Assembly (NCBI GenBank): GCA_023254645.1
Contig: JALRLA010000410.1
Location: 1 to 8,599, forward strand
DNA length: 8,599 bases
Direction of reading: 5' to 3'
From: Bacteroidia bacterium
Lineage (GTDB): Bacteria > Bacteroidota > Bacteroidia > NS11-12g > UBA955
Shown: in pieces, positions 6,773 through 8,599 of the stretch
Layout: each line of letters begins with the position of its first letter
How positions within the stretch are numbered: position 1 is the first letter of the stretch
Notes under the pieces: model-generated
Databases searched by the model: none
Seen by the model: only the letters and a program-made list of their open reading frames with translations
Told to the model about the DNA's origin: nothing
Position numbers and translations under genes: made by a program

Positions 6773-7528
6773 GTGATTGACCCTCAATTGAAAGCCCAAA
6801 TCGACCCCGCACGTTTGCCTCAGCACGTGGCCATCATCATGGATGGAAACGGTCGTTGGGCCAAGCAGCAGGGGCACCTTCGGGTATTCGGCCACAAGCA
6901 CGGAGTCAAAGCCGTACGCTCGGCCATCGAAACGGCCACCGAATTGGGCATTGGCTACTTAACCCTGTACGCCTTTTCTACTGAAAACTGGAACCGCCCT
7001 CAATTCGAGATCAATGCCTTGATGGAGCTCTTGGTCAACACAATCGAAAAAGAGACTCCTACCTTGATGAAAAACGGCATTCGCTTGGAAACCATTGGCA
7101 ATACAGACCAACTTCCAAAAGACTGCCGTCAAACCCTTCTCAAAACCGTTGAGAAAACCAAAGACAACGACCGCATGACGCTGATCCTGGCCCTGAGTTA
7201 TTCCGGGCGCTGGGACATCATTGAAGCGGTTCGCAACATTAGCAAACGCATACAATCGGGAGATTTGCAGCCCGATGAGATCGACGAAACGGTGCTCAAC
7301 TCCGCCTTGAATACGGCAGCCTATCCCAATCCTGACTTGTTGATTCGCACCAGCGGTGAACAGCGCATTTCCAACTTCTTACTCTGGGAAATTGCCTATT
7401 CCGAAATTCACTTCACACCCGTGTTATGGCCTGATTTCGGTGTAGAAGATTTCTGCAACGCCCTTCTGGATTTCCAAAGCCGCGAACGTCGCTTTGGCAA
7501 AACAGGAGAACAACTGAAAACCCCTTGA
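6773..7528 (+). CDS. uppS: Isoprenyl transferase (undecaprenyl diphosphate synthase type)
   Basis: UppS is a cis-prenyltransferase that adds isopentenyl units to farnesyl diphosphate to make the long polyprenyl diphosphate whose phosphate form carries peptidoglycan and surface-glycan precursors. It is a soluble or membrane-associated cytoplasmic enzyme. The 251 residues are the normal length. Diagnostic motifs are all present: HVAIIMDGNGRWA (18-30) with catalytic Asp24, GHKHG (40-44), YAFSTENW (66-73), LSYSGRWDI (141-149), and RTSGEQRISNFLLW (192-205) with the diphosphate-binding Arg192 and Arg198, then the Mg-binding Glu211 before the VLWPDF block. The start is a GTG just downstream of a promoter-like box; no ATG occurs before the catalytic motif except Met23 within it. 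Its stop overlaps the TTG start of bamA (TTGA), the common Bacteroidota uppS-bamA order, so the two are probably translationally coupled. Chain length of the product cannot be judged here. Confidence 0.97.
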   Translation: MIDPQLKAQIDPARLPQHVAIIMDGNGRWAKQQGHLRVFGHKHGVKAVRSAIETATELGIGYLTLYAFSTENWNRPQFEINALMELLVNTIEKETPTLMKNGIRLETIGNTDQLPKDCRQTLLKTVEKTKDNDRMTLILALSYSGRWDIIEAVRNISKRIQSGDLQPDEIDETVLNSALNTAAYPNPDLLIRTSGEQRISNFLLWEIAYSEIHFTPVLWPDFGVEDFCNALLDFQSRERRFGKTGEQLKTP

Positions 7529-8599
7529 AACGACTTTCCTTCCATATCCTCATCTTTCTAATGGCCCTGGCCAGCACTCTGACTGTGAATGCTCAAGTAC
7601 TCACTGATTCAGGTGAAGCCGATTCAACAGAAGTGACGGAAATAGAGGCTCCCCAAACAGCGGTGACCTATGACTTTTTGCATCCGCAGGTATTCAAAAT
7701 TGCCCGTATTGCCGTGACCGAGGTCAACAACAAGCCCATTCAAAAGGCATTGATCGTGTTGTACTCGGGCTTGTCCATCGGTCAAGAAATCAAGGTTCCC
7801 GGAGATGATATCCCCAAAGCCATTGAAAACCTTTGGAAACAGGGTTATTTCTCTGACATCCAGGTCTACTTCGAACCCACCGGCGATGGCCGAGTGGTGG
7901 TGAATTTTGTGGTGACCGAACAACCTCGATTGAATGGACACCGATTCCTCAACGTGTCGAATGCCCAGGCCAAGACTCTTCGCGATGAAGGGGCTTTGAA
8001 GCGCGGCATGTACATCACTTCCAACTTGATCAACCGCACTCAGCAAAGCTTAGAAAGTTACTTCCAAGAAAAGGGCTATTACAACTGCCAGGTGCTCATC
8101 AATCGCATTCCCGCTAAAGACAAGGATGGAAAAGAGATGCCGGGTTTTGAAAACTTCGACATCGAAATTGTCAAAGGCCCGAAAGTGAAGGTGTACGATT
8201 TCGCTTTTGTCGGCAACAACGAAGTGGAGACCAAAGAGCTGCGCCAAAGCATCAAAAAGATGAAGCGCCGCTACCACAAGGTAAACCTATTCGTAAGCTC
8301 TAAATACTTGGAAAGCAAATGGGAAGAAGAGAAATCCAACATCATCAGTCATTACTTGGAATTGGGTTACCGCGATGCTCGAATTTTAAAAGATTCAGTG
8401 GTGCTTCTCCCTTCTGAAGACCCGGAGAAATTGCCCAGCCGATTGCTTCTTAAGGTTTATTTGACCGAAGGAAACCCCTACCATTACCGTTCCATTACTT
8501 GGAAAGGCAACATCAAATACCGCACCTCCTTGCTGGATACCCTGTTGGGCATAAGACCCGGCGATGTGTTCAACCAGACTTTGTTGAACGAGCGTTTGT
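7525..8599 (+). CDS. bamA: Outer-membrane assembly factor BamA, N-terminal 358 residues (cut by the window edge)
   Basis: BamA is the central Omp85 protein that folds and inserts beta-barrel proteins in the outer membrane; the N-terminal POTRA domains are periplasmic and the barrel is C-terminal. The frame is open from TTG 7525 to the edge. The TTG is chosen because it supplies MKRLS and a full signal peptide (cleavage TVNA|Q at 23/24); the next ATG, 7561, would lose the basic N-region. An acidic linker (about 28-46) leads into POTRA1 (about 57-133, with VFKIARIAVTEV, then ENLWKQGYFSDIQV), POTRA2 (about 134-222, with SLESYFQEKGYYNCQV), POTRA3 (about 222-319, starting VYDFAFVGNNEV and including YLELGYRDARI), and the start of POTRA4 (from about 320, RSITWKGN). 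The barrel lies outside the window. The start codon overlaps the uppS stop (TTGA), so ribosomes finishing uppS probably restart here. Genomic context and domain order make the identity secure. Confidence 0.94.
   Translation, partial: MKRLSFHILIFLMALASTLTVNAQVLTDSGEADSTEVTEIEAPQTAVTYDFLHPQVFKIARIAVTEVNNKPIQKALIVLYSGLSIGQEIKVPGDDIPKAIENLWKQGYFSDIQVYFEPTGDGRVVVNFVVTEQPRLNGHRFLNVSNAQAKTLRDEGALKRGMYITSNLINRTQQSLESYFQEKGYYNCQVLINRIPAKDKDGKEMPGFENFDIEIVKGPKVKVYDFAFVGNNEVETKELRQSIKKMKRRYHKVNLFVSSKYLESKWEEEKSNIISHYLELGYRDARILKDSVVLLPSEDPEKLPSRLLLKVYLTEGNPYHYRSITWKGNIKYRTSLLDTLLGIRPGDVFNQTLLNERL

Noticed and set aside
7624..8277. Minus-strand open frames of 140 and 75 codons over the right end.
   Set aside because: They lie opposite the bamA POTRA domains, which read through on the plus strand from the TTG at 7525.
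1..8599. Defence system, prophage, insertion sequence, CRISPR array or tRNA/rRNA gene.
   Set aside because: All coding space is filled by recognisable metabolic, transport, peptidase and envelope genes; no direct-repeat array, transposase, terminal inverted repeat or cloverleaf sequence was seen on either strand.

Overview
The window is a dense stretch of a Bacteroidota chromosome, most likely from the Flavobacteriales. Base composition is near 50% GC by eye, high for that order, and I cannot name a genus. The assignment rests on several things: a C-terminal type IX secretion (T9SS) sorting domain, two DUF6089-type outer-membrane proteins next to uppS-bamA, an MbnP-like lipoprotein, promoter boxes of the Bacteroidota form TAnnTTTG, and signal peptides that all place Gln just after the cleavage site.

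Layout. On the minus strand (1-2323), a T9SS-exported M1 zinc aminopeptidase is followed, with a 4-base ATGA overlap, by an MbnP-like lipoprotein that runs off the left edge. A short divergent promoter region (about 2324-2402) separates this from the plus-strand genes. A DMT/EamA permease (2403-3323) overlaps by 4 bases an ALDH7-family dehydrogenase (3320-4855) of the aminoadipate-semialdehyde type. After a 113-base gap come two tandem, diverged DUF6089 outer-membrane proteins (4969-5907 and 5879-6760, overlapping by 29 bases), then uppS (6773-7528). bamA starts on a TTG inside the uppS stop codon (TTGA overlap) and is cut by the right edge after three POTRA domains and the start of a fourth.

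How the genes relate. The right half is a cell-envelope locus: UppS makes the polyprenyl carrier lipid for peptidoglycan and surface glycans, BamA inserts beta-barrel proteins into the outer membrane, and the two DUF6089 proteins are themselves predicted to be outer-membrane proteins. The left half joins an exported peptidase and a probable outer-membrane lipoprotein. The middle pair joins an amino-acid or metabolite permease to an enzyme of lysine or pipecolate breakdown.

There are no RNA genes, insertion sequences, CRISPR arrays or phage genes that I can see, and no gene-free stretch over 300 bases. Nothing here is clearly a new biological system. The most interesting points are the duplicated DUF6089 pair beside bamA, the peptidase-MbnP coupling, the near-leaderless non-ATG starts placed a few bases after promoter boxes, and a probable internal promoter in the eamA 3' end. 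Two real genes at the window edges (the MbnP-like lipoprotein and bamA) are incomplete and were found by reading the sequence directly.
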